In this document: positions 37,001 through 48,919 of the stretch, piece after piece
Position numbering within the stretch: the stretch's first letter is position 1
How the letters are laid out: each line of letters begins with the position of its first letter
Assembly (NCBI GenBank): GCA_019095985.1
Contig: CM032659.1
Span: 1,202,325 to 1,266,324, forward strand
Source of the DNA: Streblospio benedicti
Lineage: Eukaryota; Annelida; Polychaeta; Spionida; Spionidae
Direction: 5' to 3'
Length of the DNA stretch: 64,000 nucleotides
Program-made: the position numbers and the translations under genes
The notes under the pieces: generated by a model
What the model saw: the letters and a program-made list of their open reading frames with translations, nothing else
What the model was told of the DNA's origin: nothing
The model's database searches: none

Positions 37001-37106
37001 GATTGGGTTTCCTGTCCGGAACCAACAAGTAAATCCGTGAAGCAGAACATTCCTCCTGGCTAAACAAAGTGTAGTGAGCTGCCCTGCAAGTGGTGAAGGG
37101 AAGGAT
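37001..37106 (+). other. Exon-like segment without open frame
   Basis: A pyrimidine-rich acceptor (TATTTCTTCTAG) and a consensus donor (GTAAGT) bound 106 bp that is richer in GC than its surroundings. All three frames contain a stop. It could be a non-coding RNA or 5' leader exon, or chance. Confidence 0.25.
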
Positions 37107-37639
37107 GTAAGTAGTGCCATTTGAATTATGCATTGATTGCTAACTTTTTAGTGATTAAGTTGTGGACTTCATAATTATATAAAAATATTTGCCATCCTAG
37201 CAGCCAGCTTCAGTTTACTTCATAGTTCAGTATAATACTAGTGTATTGAAACTGTACAAGATTGTATGATTTTTTTTAACTGCAGTTGATCCAAATGAAT
37301 TAAATGTTTGATTTGTTTGATATATAAAGTAACAATTAGCGATTTTTGCTGGAGTTATAAGTTTCAGGTATAGCTCGAGATGAGCAATTTACTCATACTT
37401 AGATGCATTTAATATCATCACATTCTATAAAACCAGGAAATTGAATAGCCTCATAATAATTTATAGATCAAAACTTAGATTACATAGCTGTGAAATATTA
37501 ATATATTAATATTAAATAAATAATGTTTTACAGTAGTACTTACTTATGAATTGTCTCATTTTGATATAAAAATCAAGTCACGCCAAAGTCTACCATACAC
37601 TACAGAGAATCTGACTAGAATTTATTGTGAATGACTGAG

Positions 37640-38375
37640 CTCAGCTTGCAGGGCATCAGCTGACCGACCGCCTCCAACTCTTCCCCCTCGCAGCCAAGCA
37701 CCAGCAGAGTGAGGCCCCTGGTTGTCCCTCACTCTGCCGGCCTCATGTCACCGATCATCTACAACTCGGCCTCTCATGTCATCGCGGCCCTCGCCTCAAA
37801 AGTTAGCAGCAACCAGTCTGACCGCCTCACTACGCCTGCCGCAGCCAGCGCTCCCCGCACCGCCTCGACATCGGCCGCAGCAAGCAGCGCTCAGAATGAA
37901 CCCCCCGAAACAGATCACCCTCTGATGAGGGGGCTGTTGTCAGCACCGCCAGTCCAGAAGTGGGTCCAGCAGCCTCACGCCAGCCACTGACAGCAGCCTC
38001 CCTCCCAGCTCCTCGCCTGAGCTGTTGAGGCTGTTGACAGCACCAGTCCACGCGTCTACTCCATCCATGCCTGCCGCCCTCAGCCCGACTGGCCCAGCTC
38101 CTTGCCCGAGCCGTCGTCACCAGCCGAGAAAGATGGCTGCAGCTCGGACAGCAGCACGCTCCCGGTGACTGCTAACACCAGCTCATGTGTGAAGTAGGCG
38201 CGACTGGGGCTAAAATAGCCACGACAGCAGCAGCTTGAGGCAGACACACTGATGACATGTGAAGTAGGCGGTTGATGTTAGGCCGCCCTCAGAGTGAGGG
38301 ACAACCAGGAGCCTCACTCTGGGGCATAAAAATACAACGGCGAGTTGGGAGGCAGCTTGAGGCAGACACAAATTT
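37640..38375. repeat. GC-rich element with long inverted ends, nature unknown
   Basis: About 735 bp of GC-rich sequence in AT-rich surroundings. The left part (37661-37741: CCGCCTCCAACTCTTCC, GAGTGAGGCCCCTGGTTGTC) recurs inverted at 38281-38360 (GACAACCAGGAGCCTCACTC, GAGTTGGGAGGC). Each arm also folds on itself (GCAGAGTGAGG / CCTCACTCTGC). Direct repeats CAGCTTGAGGCAGACACA (38231, 38353) and TGTGAAGTAGGCG (38188, 38258) lie on the right. Frames give low-complexity Ala/Ser/Pro-rich peptides matching no family I know. It may be a transposon, a GC-rich exon cluster or a processed insertion. Confidence 0.55.
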
Positions 38376-40602
38376 GATTGATTAACAACGCTTTCCCTTG
38401 GGTAAATGACTATAATACATGACTAATGGAAACATAACAGTATCTCTAAAATACATATAAACATTAAATAAAATACATGTCAAACATTAAATAAAAATTT
38501 ATTCACCAGCACTGTAAAATTTATCCTTTTTATATCAATTTGTATATGTTGCTAATTAACCTGTATATTTATTCACCATCAATGTATTTCTATCTTTGAC
38601 ATTTGAAATAAATTTTGTTGAAAAAAAAAACTTATTTGTTTATTCTTATTTACTTATGTTGGGATGGGGTTGCACTTAAACTCAACTTACTCTGATTGCA
38701 AATAAAAACAACATATATAGAAGAATGAATGCATATACTGTCCATCCTGGGTTCCGTTATTCATGATTCAAAGAATAATGCAGTTACGTAGGCACCGTCC
38801 TTTTGCTCTGGGTGAGACTTTCCATTGTTACAGCAGATTCTTAGAGCCAAATTGAAACCTCCGTCTGCATATCTTTACATGTATCGTTTAAGTAAATATC
38901 TTAGAACTACAAATTAATATTCTAATTGGGTATCTCTTATCTATTCTATACATCACCAAACATGAGTACCAAGCCCGATGAAGTTAAATGTTAGTCACAT
39001 TAATACAATGGTGTTAGGGGTGATAATAAGCATTGCCTATTAAAAGGTGCGGATGAGGACTTAACAGAAGAGCCATGTAATCCTGAATGCCGTTTAAGTG
39101 ACCAAAGTAAATGTGAATGTGAATTTTATTAAGTTTATTGATGAAGCATGGACAAAAAGTATTATTTATGTAATTAATGCCCTGTAAATATACTATTCCG
39201 ATTTTATTTCATGTTATGTATTACCAGTAAGTAACAAACGTAACAAAGGGTTGTACTGCATTTTACTGCATTTGTAAATCTATTAAAAATGCTGTTAACT
39301 CTTTAAATTTAATCTTCTATGAATATAAACTACAACATAAAAAAGGAGCACAATTGTATCCATTAACAATTCCTGAGATTTGTATGACTATGAAGCCATG
39401 CCATGGAACGTTTGATACTTTTATTTCATTTTTACCGTTATACAGAAGATGTAGTGTTTCAAAAGACCATATATCTAATATTTGTTTATTTCTATTACTA
39501 CAAAAACCGCTCATGTAAACCATATAGTAAGTGCAAAGATGAAGAGCAAGTACAATTGTGACAGCCTCTTGCGCTAATAAATACCTTGTGATAGGGGCTA
39601 CGGAAGATGATCAAAAAGCAGTCCCCTGATCACCGCTGATAATTATTAAGACGAAGGTGGAGGGTTGTGAACGCAGGACTTTTTTATTATGGAATGCAGG
39701 GTTGAACATAAAACATAGGACAAATTTATTTAATTTTTAGTGTTCAGTAATAAACCAGGGGGGCAGGATGACAAGAAACAAGCACAATGATAAGCACCAG
39801 CGAAACTAAACAGTGTTGAACACAGGACAAATATAATTTCTATTGTTCAGTGAAGGACACGAATGCCGTCTTGCCGCCCACGCCGCTACTTACAGCTAAT
39901 AAGAGCGTTACTATCTCTGTTTGCAGTCAGCGGGAAGGCAAAAGCGGCTCGCGCTGTGATTGGTCAGAAACCGATCACGTGGATGCAGCTTTGTTCCGTT
40001 CCCTACTGACCGACGTTACAGCTACATGTGCTGCCCCTTTGGCCGCTTACTGTCTTGTTTATCCGGTTGATTTTCATTATAACACTTCGATTCTTACTTC
40101 ATATTTGTATATTTGAAATGAATATCGTTCACTGGGCTGAAGTTATGAACGTTGGATGGACTCATCTGTCTGATTGCTAGTTTACTAAGATAGTTATGAA
40201 CTTAGAAATAGATATACCGTATATACTTCACAGGACTTCGTACGTGAAGCTTGTCATTTTTTTAATGCAGTACTTCATATAACATCACTGCAAACCATTT
40301 ACTTATGACTGTTTCATCAATTTTCTCATTGCGTGTATGAAATGAAATAGTTGCCCTGTATATTGAAAATAGAAGTAGAATATATAAGATCTAATGTTAT
40401 GAACATTCTTGTGCGCGCTATTAAAAAGTGCTCACAACTATATCATAATTATCATCACTGTACATTAAATCGTACAATTATGAAGTACCAACTTGTTATA
40501 CTTAAACGACAATAACAAGCACACGTATCTATTCAAAGCAAGGCTGAGTTTCACCTATAGGTAGAATGTCGCATCTTAACTTTTACTTCATATACTCTAC
40601 AC

Positions 40603-40930
40603 GGTGCTTCCGTGGCCGAGTGGATAGGAAGGTCGTGGGTTCGATTCCCGGTCGGGTCTGATGGTGGGTGTTGAGCAAACCTACCCCTGACAGGTTGCAC
40701 ACTGCTCCGTGGTACCTACAGGTTAAATAGGTACAGGTCAGGCGAGCGAACGCCAATGTGAGTGATAAGTCTGTCTGCGCTACAGTAGCAGCGATGTGCT
40801 GTATGCTCCCTGGGGAGTTGAGAAAGATAAAGTGTGACAATGATGCTGCCAATGACCTGGTGTAAATATGTAAAGTCGCTAGAGCACGATAACAGTGAAT
40901 TGCGACTATAAATAACCACATTTACATTTG
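40603..40930 (+). mobile_element. tRNA-derived SINE in unit A
   Basis: Box A TGGCCGAGTGG (40613-40623) and box B GGTTCGATTCC (40638-40648) both fit the RNA polymerase III consensus exactly. They are only 14 bp apart, so the anticodon-arm region is missing. The body has TGGTGGGTGTTGAGCAAAC, GGTTGCACACTGCTCCGTGG and GCCAATGACCTGG. The 3' part resembles LINE-shared tails (GTAAAGTCGCTAGAGCACG, GCGACTATAAATAA) and ends in CATTTACATTTGC. Same family as 9448-9784 (minus) and 50730-51050. Confidence 0.85.
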
Positions 40931-41744
40931 CAAGGGCTGGTGAGAAAGTTACAAGATACAGGGCGCATTGGAAGGAGGTTTGATGGAAGAAGCAATTTTG
41001 TAACGATGATGAGGTTCTTCATACAGATTGTAAATTGATCGTATTGATTCTTGCTTGGACTCTTTTAGTTAAGAACCAATGAATCAAGAGCTATGTTTTC
41101 CCAGGTGAAATCTAATCCATTTCCTTTGTGCTGTTCATAACAGTGAATGTCCAGTTTATACTATTTGGATTGATTATAAGCATTTCCATGAATATTACTT
41201 TTGGTTAGACGACTGTTTGCCATCTGGTAGTTAAGATTGTGCTGCAGGACTCTGTTCTAATTCTACGTGTTTTAAAAAGAGGGGTGCTTTTATTTAATGT
41301 GTTAATTATTATTGTTATATTGTTATATATTATGGTTTACCAAAACCAAACATGTACTTCATATCATGAGGACAAAAATACGTAAAGTGTAACTTTATGA
41401 TCAGAAAAGCCCACGGTTAGCACTATCGGCGTTCATTGTTTATAATTCACAACTATTAGATTTCTAAAGGGATAAAAATGATCTAACAACAGTGACCATT
41501 AAAGCAAGGGCATTATTCTTGGGTTTTAACTGATCACATTTACCATGCTTGGCAATAGCAGTTTTGTTAGAACTATAGATTAAATTGTTTGAAATGATTG
41601 ATTTATTGGACTTGGGAATATAGCATCATATGTAAAAATAAGTTACATGTATTATACTTACGACTTCAAGTCAGGTTAGAACTATGTCACATAGCGTCTG
41701 GTGGGATTCGAATGTTAGAATTTGGTCTTATACTGCAGCAATAC

Positions 41745-41850
41745 GTGGCTCAGTGGTTAAAGTCACAAACTAATACAGTTCAATGCCAGAAATTGAGAGT
41801 GTTGAGTAAACTCAACTAGATTGCTCATTGCTCGGTGATCGTAGATATTA
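41745..41850 (+). mobile_element. Decayed SINE head in unit A
   Basis: ACGTGGCTCAGTGGTTAAAG (box-A-like), GTTCAATGCC (box-B-like), TGTTGAGTAAAC and GCTCATTGCTCGGTG follow the order of the intact SINE at 40603. The distal body is lost. The unit B counterpart is at 51832. Confidence 0.6.
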
Positions 41851-42166
41851 AAAAATGTCATGTGGGAATGGGGTTGTGAAAATGGTAACCCCCCCCCCCA
41901 CCCGCACCCTGGGGGTAGGCCTGATATTGGCTAATATAATGTTGAAACAAAATTGGGGTTTCTGCCATTTCTATGAAGGGATGAGGTACACTTCGTTACC
42001 TCCACAAAAGTGGAACAATGTGTTTTTTTACCCCCCCCCCACGTGTAAATTTCAGATGTGTGATATAATAAACAAGTATCACTAATTTTGTGCTAAATCC
42101 ATTTAAACTTACAATAATTGTCTTAATATTTTCGGACATTTTCAATGTCCATCGTCTGAGACTTTT

Positions 42167-42193
42167 CTGTCACCAGGTGGCAGCACGTGACAG
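42167..42193. promoter_or_regulatory. CTCF-like motif inside a palindrome, unit A
   Basis: CTGTCACCAGGTGGCAGC followed by ACGTGACAG contains CACCAGGTGGCAGC, close to the CTCF consensus, framed by CTGTCAC / GTGACAG. The B copy at 52241 is a cleaner palindrome. Binding is inferred. Confidence 0.35.
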
Positions 42194-42894
42194 AAGTGGA
42201 AGTCACTCAGTGTTTGGCGCGCGGTGGTTTGGGGCTGCCCTAGGTCTCAGAAGGTTGTCGTAGGCGTGAGATAACTGGTATGCTCCTTCATCTCTGTTCA
42301 TGTTCTCCTCAGTCTTTCGGATTGTTATGGACTAAATAGGTTTGATCAGAAATGTGTGATATAATCGAAAAATATCTCCATCTCTATCCAGTGCATTTCG
42401 TGACAACATTTATTAAAACATTACCTTTGCAAAAATATATAATGGTATCTAATGTATACATAATATGACACTAACATGAAAATACATACAAAATAATAAG
42501 ACATCTATCAATCACAATTCATGGATGTACGGGTGAAAATTTTATATATTGTGTCATATATTGACCTCTAACGCCGCATTCAAATAGCAAATAGACGAAT
42601 GCTGAGATGAACATTTTCAGCGCTCACGTTGTCTAGAGGGCCAATAAATATATCATCGTAAAGTCCCTCTGCTTAAATGTGGCATTGCTAACATGTTCAT
42701 ATTTTAAAGATGCTCCCGTATTATGGTGTGCTATTTCTGAATGGTCCCATAAGCCTCCTTTTCATCCAGTCTATCAGAAAAGTCACCGGCCGTTATTCCA
42801 GACGATCCCGTATGCATGTAGTACGTTTTGGCCACAAAATATGTGCATGAGGCACCATAAAAAGGATGACAATGCCGTTTTCTCATTTCTGGCG

Positions 42895-43176
42895 TCATGC
42901 TTTTGCAGCATCTGGAGCTAGCATAAGCTCTGTGAAATTGTGGGTTAACTGTTTCCTAGTTTTATACACGATATACACGATAATGTCAAGATGGCGCACG
43001 ACACCAATGTCCAAACGTGAGTAGAGGTTTACTGCCGCTATGATTGTGAATATCATCTCTTGGATTTTTTCAGACTGTTTTATTGTTTCATTTTTGACCT
43101 TGCACAATGGACAAGTTTTTGCTGTATTGTCAAAGTGGAATGTTTTAATCTTCAAAGGTACTTTTGGTGTTTTCAT
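42895..43176 (-). other. Unrecognised 93-aa reading frame shared by both units
   Basis: The frame starts MKTPKVPLK and includes NTAKTCPLCKVKNE and KQSEKI. Its counterpart in unit B (53102-53287, minus) keeps the same start region but stops sooner, after AAVNLY. The single Cys-x2-Cys pair recalls half a zinc site, but no family is recognised and no splice partner was found. Retention in both units may only reflect recent duplication. Confidence 0.2.
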
Positions 43177-43722
43177 TTTTACGTGTATCGCCTATGCAAG
43201 CAACAAGAAGCTATTTATAAAACAATCAAAAACTGAAATAAGTATCATTATTGACAAAGTCCATTTTTTCACAACTTGCCAAACAACACTATGACAATTA
43301 CAAGCAATTAAACAAATATTTAGAGTACCATTTCACCTGCCATACCTCAAAACATTGGCTTTAAGTACATTAAATCTAAACAAATACGCTAGCGCTGAAA
43401 GGCTTTTGACGCTCTAACCGCCACTGGGCTATACCGAAAGTGACGGTGCGATACCTTACGGTTACGTAATACGTAATAAACACGTTAATTCAGGCTTTGT
43501 CTAATGATGAATAAGCGTCTTGTTTGAACTTATATGTAGTAAACCAACACTTATCAGTGATATACACGAGAGATCGTTTGAAATGATGACAATTAAAAAT
43601 GAGAATGTTGTTTTTCAAACATATTGTAGTCTGATAGTATTGTTTGTTATGAATCTAAGAATCTTTTCCCATTAGTAAATCACATGTATGTCTGTAAAAT
43701 GTAATTTACAATAATCCCACTA

Positions 43723-44074
43723 GAGCACCGCATTTCCCGTATATTTTGTTTAAACCATCGGTGCAACATTTTAATGAATTGTTGTTTTTTTGTATTTTCG
43801 TAAGATAAACACAATTTTTATGGTGCATTAATATTACATGATCTATGATGCATTTATTATTATAAAATTAACGTGTGCAATATACGAAGAAAAACGAAAA
43901 AATATAAAATGGACATGTTTATTTACAATAAGATGTATTTTCTTTTTACATTTGGCAGGGAAATAAAATCAACGTGTATTATTATTTGGTATTGTTTGGA
44001 TGCTAAAAAATGGTTCTTTGAAACAAAAACAAAACAACAAACGGGAATATGTATGAAACGGAATGTAGTGCATC
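43723..44074. mobile_element. Inverted-repeat element in unit A (decayed ends)
   Basis: It is the counterpart of 53799-54237. Ends are GAGCACCGCATTTCCCGTA and ACGGAATGTAGTGCATC, with the CACACCCAT part of the terminal repeat lost. TA lies outside each end. Non-coding. Confidence 0.55.
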
Positions 44075-45072
44075 TATATAAACAGTGTATAATTCTTATA
44101 ACTTATGTATAATATCACTACTAAAACATCTCTTGATAATAATAGACAGAATTTTTCAGAGTTTATTATTAGATACGGAGGTTAATGATTCAGTATAGTT
44201 TTAACGCCGCAATCTAATTAAAGGCCTAATCAGATGGAGTTTCTCTGTACTAGGAAAAGGAATTACTGTATGACAATCTAATGGTAACCATAAGATAAAG
44301 ATGTAGCGTGTATATGAGTATATCCGATGTCATTAGGAAATACCAAGTATTACGATCCCTGCAATAATTTAGTTCAAGATCGGGGCTGCGTGTTTTTGTT
44401 TTTTTTTTTTCTCAATGCTTTCAACCTGCATAGCATATTGTAGGCGCAATAACGTATAACAAAACGGTGTATACAACAAAAACGGAGTTTACTCATTTCT
44501 AAATCCTACCACAGTGATAATGTATAGTTATCCAGAATCTATGTTTTTCAACCCATATGTGGACATTCACAATACGAATCTTCGACTATTTTACCCCCTT
44601 TGTTATTTACCTGTCTATTTTATTACCACCAAATTTCCTTGTCAACTTTACTGCAGTCAAAAATGAGTATTCGATTTTTTCAACGTTTCTGACGTTATTT
44701 TCATTATTTTCTGGAACGCAAGATTTTACGAGGAGCATAAGTTGTTTTGGTCTTGAGTCAAGAAACTCATCACCTTTAAACTATATAGCTTTGTGTGTCA
44801 TACCAATATTTTCCTGGTGGTCGTTTATGTCCATATTTCAATCCATATAAATTATTTTTTTAACATTAAATAAAAAGATTATTTTAAAATATTCGTCGTG
44901 TAAAGTTGATCAAAACGTAATACGTACAGTTGCTCAACCACGTAATACGTAACAGTTAAACTTCAAACGTACCAACGTGCATACCTACGCTAAACGTTTT
45001 AGCGTTTATTTCCATTACAACCCTTTGTTTTTGTTTTTCATTTTTTCCATTTTTTTCTTTTAAATATTCAGT

Positions 45073-45555
45073 ATGACGGGCAAGAGCAGACCAAGTTCCA
45101 GGTCGACCAGCCGATGCAACGTGGCTCGAGCCAAGTCAGCCAGCAAAGGATTAACTTGACGGGAAACAAATCACCAGCAAAAGTTAACTTGACGGAAAAC
45201 AGCAAAGTTAACTTTCGGGAAACAAGCTCAGCCAGCAAATTAACGACTTCCAGCACGCCTCTACAAAACCAAAGTGTGGGCCAGCTGTTACCTAGTTTTT
45301 AAGGCTGACGGGGAAAACAAGTCGAGGTCTGTAGGCTAAAGTTAACTCAGAATTCAGCTGTTAAATGTCATCAAAACCAATAGAATGAGGCCGCGTGGTG
45401 AAGAATGTGGTTTTGAACGAATGACGTGGCATAAAGGACCCATAAGTCCCAAAATGATCTTGATTAAACGGGTATTTCCTCTCTTTTTTGGTGAGAAACG
45501 CATAAAGACCATCACATTGATGCAAGTACCTCTCAGGTACATCTCTTCACAATAA
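45073..45555 (+). pseudogene. SWIB-domain protein pseudogene, unit A
   Basis: This is the counterpart of the intact SWIB gene at 55294-55794. The first ~20 codons match (MTGKSRPSSRSTSRCNV), but the frame then stops within the 11-residue repeat region. The segment encoding the basic linker and start of the SWIB domain is deleted (around 45300-45390). Scattered pieces of the C-terminal half remain (matching WEIIKERG-coding and GEKRIKTIT-coding DNA) up to the old stop codon. The coding start follows an acceptor-like AAATATTCAG in both units, suggesting an untranslated upstream exon. It is clearly non-functional as a SWIB protein. Confidence 0.85.
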
Positions 45556-46154
45556 GTGGGTGTAATAGATGAGTGACTGTTAAATGAGTTAATTTTTTAT
45601 ATATAGTCTATATACTTTAAACTTCCTTGTACTTTTTAAATTCTAATTTTAATGATTTAACTTCATGTCTAAATAGTATCGTAACTTTTGAGATTTTAAA
45701 TTAGTAAGTCTATCAAACATTTTTTAAATAATGTTTAAGATTTGCGTAGATTCTGAAATGTGAAATTTAATTTTGAGTAAAAATAAACCTGATCATAAAC
45801 TTTACATGCAAACTGAGTTCTTCACATTTAATTCTTATCAATTTAAGCTGTTGGCCCATTCATTTCAACAACTATTTCCATTAAATCAAATAGCCTGAGT
45901 AAAACCATTTGCCATTTAGACATTCTTCTAATCACCACCACCGGGGACGGGCTTCTACAAAAAGACATGCACCCATATTTGGTATAAAAGTGTCCCATAT
46001 CTATATCAGCCAGTAAACACAACGTTCCCAGCTCTATTACATATGAATTCAATACATGGCATGGCTGAACAAGACCATCAATATGATAAATAAATAACAA
46101 TTTTCAAATTATTAAAAAATGTAAGCTAAACATTTGTGTATGACAGTTTTCCAC

Positions 46155-46560
46155 CCGGGCTGTTCGGGTTGAACATTATGGATCAGAACACGGATAATCA
46201 TATTTTGTCCCCGTCCTTCATCCCTCCCACCAGCTGATCCAGAACACAGATTAAATATGTATCCCTTCCATCGTCAAATTGGTCCCAGCTATCTCATCTA
46301 TATCAACCCAAATAAATTATTTTTTGGGAGACAAAAGATACAAGAAAGAAGGTCATCCAGTTAATCTGTTCCAAAATTTGTGGAGGGTTCTACCATATTA
46401 GAAAGATGGTGTGTGTGGGTTCAAACTCCCGATAAGGACCACCATTTAAATTTTTCCAGATCTCATTTTGCCGTTTCAACCCTGTAGCAGCAAATCTGGC
46501 TGAAAAGGGGGTGGGGGGATGCATTTAGTCTGTTCTGGACCTGTAGTCTTTAATTTCGAT
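46155..46560. repeat. Complex repeat with TCTGTTCTGGACCTG-type words, unit A
   Basis: It holds the short form of the array expanded in unit B: TTCGGGTTGAACATTATGGA (inverted), CTTCATCCCTCCCACCAGCTG, CAGATCTCATTTTGCCGTTT and GCATTTAGTCTGTTCTGGAC. Nature unknown. Confidence 0.5.
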
Positions 46561-46855
46561 GGGGTTTAATTTTTGAAGGAACAGGATATGTACTGAACAT
46601 TGTATGTAGTTTTGCTCCCCTATGAGCTTATGTTAGGGTTTTCCTCAAAAAGGAGACATCACCCAAGTGCTATAACCGCTACCACCCAACCCCTGTCAAC
46701 TTTCGTACACCACATCCACATATAGTCATTTACCAGTCATATGTGAACGATCGGTAACTTGTTTTAAAATATTACTAATGTTAATGAATGAATGCTTACC
46801 AAACAATCGTCTGGGGTAAATGATTGAAAATAGATAATAAATAATAAATAAATCA

Positions 46856-46945
46856 TACTGTGGGACCTGTGTTACCTGGACACATTCGGGAGTTGTGAAA
46901 AGTGTCCACATAAGGCGGTTGTCCACATGGACAGGTTCCACTGTA
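46856..46945. mobile_element. 90-bp inverted-repeat element upstream of RING gene A
   Basis: TACTGTGGGACCTGT at the left and ACAGGTTCCACTGTA at the right are near-inverted copies. The interior repeats GTGTCCACAT / TGTCCACATGG. It is a short MITE of a family different from the CAGTAGAACCTC one, ~270 bp upstream of the RING start site. B counterpart at 58406-58495. Confidence 0.65.
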
Positions 46946-47102
46946 CTCTAAACTGGTAATTGACATGTCACGTTTTGCTTAATGGAGAATGGTCGACGCA
47001 ACGGTTAGAAGTAGACTTCAAAGAGAGCTGCCAGGTTAAGTACCCAAGGTGTGTTAGACGCTAAAATATAACCAGTCGTAAAGTAAGTGGTCAAACCTGT
47101 GG

Positions 47103-47216
47103 TGACGTCACGACCAATCACACGTGCACTGGTCAATGCAAGACAAAGAGTGACCGTTTATGCCCCTATGCACGGGCTATATAACAGGGCCGGGTACATT
47201 TCATTTTGTTCAGTTG
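47103..47216 (+). promoter_or_regulatory. RING gene A core promoter
   Basis: In order: a full CRE palindrome TGACGTCA (47103-47110), CCAAT (47114-47118), an E-box CACGTG (47121-47126), a TATA box TATATAA (47178-47184) and an initiator-like TTCAGTT with A at 47212. Spacing from TATA to the A is 34 bp, slightly long but workable. All but the TATA box are kept in unit B. Confidence 0.6.
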
Positions 47217-47348
47217 CACAGTCGACATTGGTAGGAGCTTGCCATAACAGTGATAGTTGAATTGCAGTAGACATTAAGTGAAACAATTGCCTGGAATTAA
47301 ACTTGGATATACATAGTGATATTCTATTTACAAGGATTTCAAAACAAG
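47212..47348 (+). other. RING gene A untranslated first exon
   Basis: From the predicted start at 47212 to a donor AAG|GTAACT, 137 bp with no long frame. The next acceptor (TTCTCTTGCAG) ends at 47831, five bases before the ATG. The B unit has the same exon with the same length. Confidence 0.5.
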
Positions 47349-47836
47349 GTAACTTTTACTTTTTCACTTAATTACAATTATGCGTGTTCATTAATTGTCA
47401 TTAGAAGATGTTTTAAGTAAATTATTGATATTATTTTCAAAATTGAAGAACTATCTAGACACTTTATTTCAATCTACATCACCAACTGTCTGTAGCATTA
47501 GGTGTGGGTCCAAATATAAAGAGAGACGTTTTCAATAATTAAAATACATTTAAAGAGTATATACATATATTTATAGGGAGAGTTTCAACCTTACGCATAG
47601 ACGAGAAGAAATGCTGCTAAATAGAGACTAGATTCCATTCGCCATCTTCAGATCTTAGTTGGTTACTAAATCAAACCAATCACAAGCCCCAATGTCAAAA
47701 TGCTCAATAACAATGATACTAGCGTAATTTTGATTTACTGCAGAACCATCGCAAAGATATAACTCACAGTTTGATAATCAACTTGAGACTTGTGAATGAT
47801 TTTTAACCTCTCTATTGTCATTCTCTTGCAGTCACC

Positions 47837-48155
47837 ATGTCACACTCTGAGAGGCTCATCCACGCCTGGCTGCTCGTACACCAACATACGTGCCTGTCAC
47901 CCCCTCGATTGGCAATGGCTGGACCTCGACCCCATGGCGTGGCCCCATCATCCCGGGCGGGTGGGACAACTACCCCAGCACCAATGTCGGGCTGAGGGGC
48001 GCGCCAGGGCTGCTGCTGCGCCAGCATAGGGGCGCATCGGGGTGCGGGCAGGGCGCGGGCGGCCACCGCACGGCAGCAGGAGAGAAACATCCCCAGCAGA
48101 GCAAGCACAGCAGCAGCGTCGACAGGAGCCGGCTGACGACGACGATGATGATCAG
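47837..48155 (+). pseudogene. RING gene A, first coding exon (frame broken)
   Basis: The ATG and first 14 codons match unit B (MSHSE, LIHAWLLV). An extra base in the codon after LLV shifts the frame, and a stop follows after 52 codons. Several further single- and double-base indels relative to unit B leave a net length of 319 against 324 bp. Splice sites are kept. The exon cannot encode the B-type N-terminal half. The RING exon that follows (48482-48919) is intact, so a shorter protein starting at an internal ATG is possible. Confidence 0.75.
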
Positions 48156-48481
48156 GTAATGGCAGGTGGATTTCAAGTGTTTTTATTGAAAGGTGAAGCA
48201 AGTAGCTATTTGAACTGTTGTGAAATAAACCCAATTCAGTCTGTATATTTCTGCACAATGTAAAATGACATCGCCATTTTTTGGGACGAACTGTGTGTCA
48301 CGTCGCCCCATTAACATAATTGATAATTCGTTTCTGATTGACCAATTATTAAACAATATGATAGCAGGCACACATCCAACAGCAAATCATATCCTGACAA
48401 TTCAGTAGTGCTTTGTACACATCATCATCACCAGAGTTATATGCAAGTTACCCTCATCACTAACACCCTATTTTTTTCCAG

Positions 48482-48919
48482 AAACAGAATCCCCTAGTAA
48501 AAGCTCTCCGTCGTATGCAAGAGCACACCCCACGCATAGAGCTGCGGCTGCACGCGGCGGACGGCCGAGAGTACTTCCATGTGCATGGCGAGGTCGGCCT
48601 CCCCCTCGTCCTGCCGGTCGCGCAGCTCGACCCCTTGTGGAACCCCAGGCAACCCAAAGAGCTGCTGCTTCCTCTGGACCAGGCCACCAGCGTCCGCCTA
48701 CAGGAGCTCTCCTACGAGTACACGCTGGAAGTGGCTGCTACCCGCAGAGAGGATGAGGGGGATGAGTGCGCCATCTGCCTGGAGGATTTGGGCTCAAAGG
48801 TGCGAGTGCTCACATGTAAGCATCACTTTCACCCGGGGTGCATCGATGATTGGTGCAGGCAACAGGTGCTCGAGGAAAACAAGACCTGCCCCTGTTGTCG
48901 CCAGGTGTTGTGGGAATAG
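48482..48919 (+). CDS. RING-H2 exon of gene A (open, possibly used alone)
   Basis: After the acceptor TTTTTTCCAG the frame runs [11 protein letters not shown], then an in-frame ATG at 48515 and 134 residues to a stop. The C-terminal RING-H2 finger has all eight zinc ligands: CAIC, then [10 protein letters not shown], then CPCC, plus the usual Trp (IDDW). RING-H2 proteins are E3 ubiquitin ligases that recruit E2 enzymes. Substrate is unknown. Compared with the gene B exon there are about 24 residue differences by eye, clustered just before and inside the RING, although flanking DNA is much more alike. Because exon 1 is broken, expression needs an alternative start. It may be a decaying copy. 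Confidence 0.6.
   Translation, partial: KQNPLVKALRRMQEHTPRIELRLHAADGREYFHVHGEVGLPLVLPVAQLDPLWNPRQPKELLLPLDQATSVRLQELSYEYTLEVAATRREDEGDECAICLEDLGSKVRVLTCKHHFHPGCIDDWCRQQVLEENKTCPCCRQVLWE

Larger units (their letters stand above)
32891..39451. other. Intergenic region
   Basis: No gene recognised. It holds a G-rich block (33530-33692), a G/C hairpin (34243-34294), one inverted-repeat element (34563-34720), a decayed dispersed repeat around 35367-35470 (GGCAGATCCAGG, ATTTCATGGGTTTTGT) similar to the reverse strand of 75-185, the assembly gap, an exon-like segment (37001-37106) and a GC-rich inverted-end element (37640-38375). The remainder is AT-rich. Confidence 0.55.

Noticed and set aside
40603-40680. 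A functional tRNA gene
   Set aside because: Box A and box B are perfect but only 14 bp apart, so no anticodon arm can form; the sequence is a SINE head with a body and LINE-like tail.
44557-44850. 97-residue hydrophobic plus-strand frame
   Set aside because: T-rich DNA gives Phe/Leu-rich peptides by chance; the frame is absent in unit B and has no family pattern.
47818-48258. Minus-strand frames opposite the RING first exons (also 59381-59935)
   Set aside because: Shadow frames of GC-rich coding DNA; the plus-strand exon has ATG, splice sites and a conserved partner.
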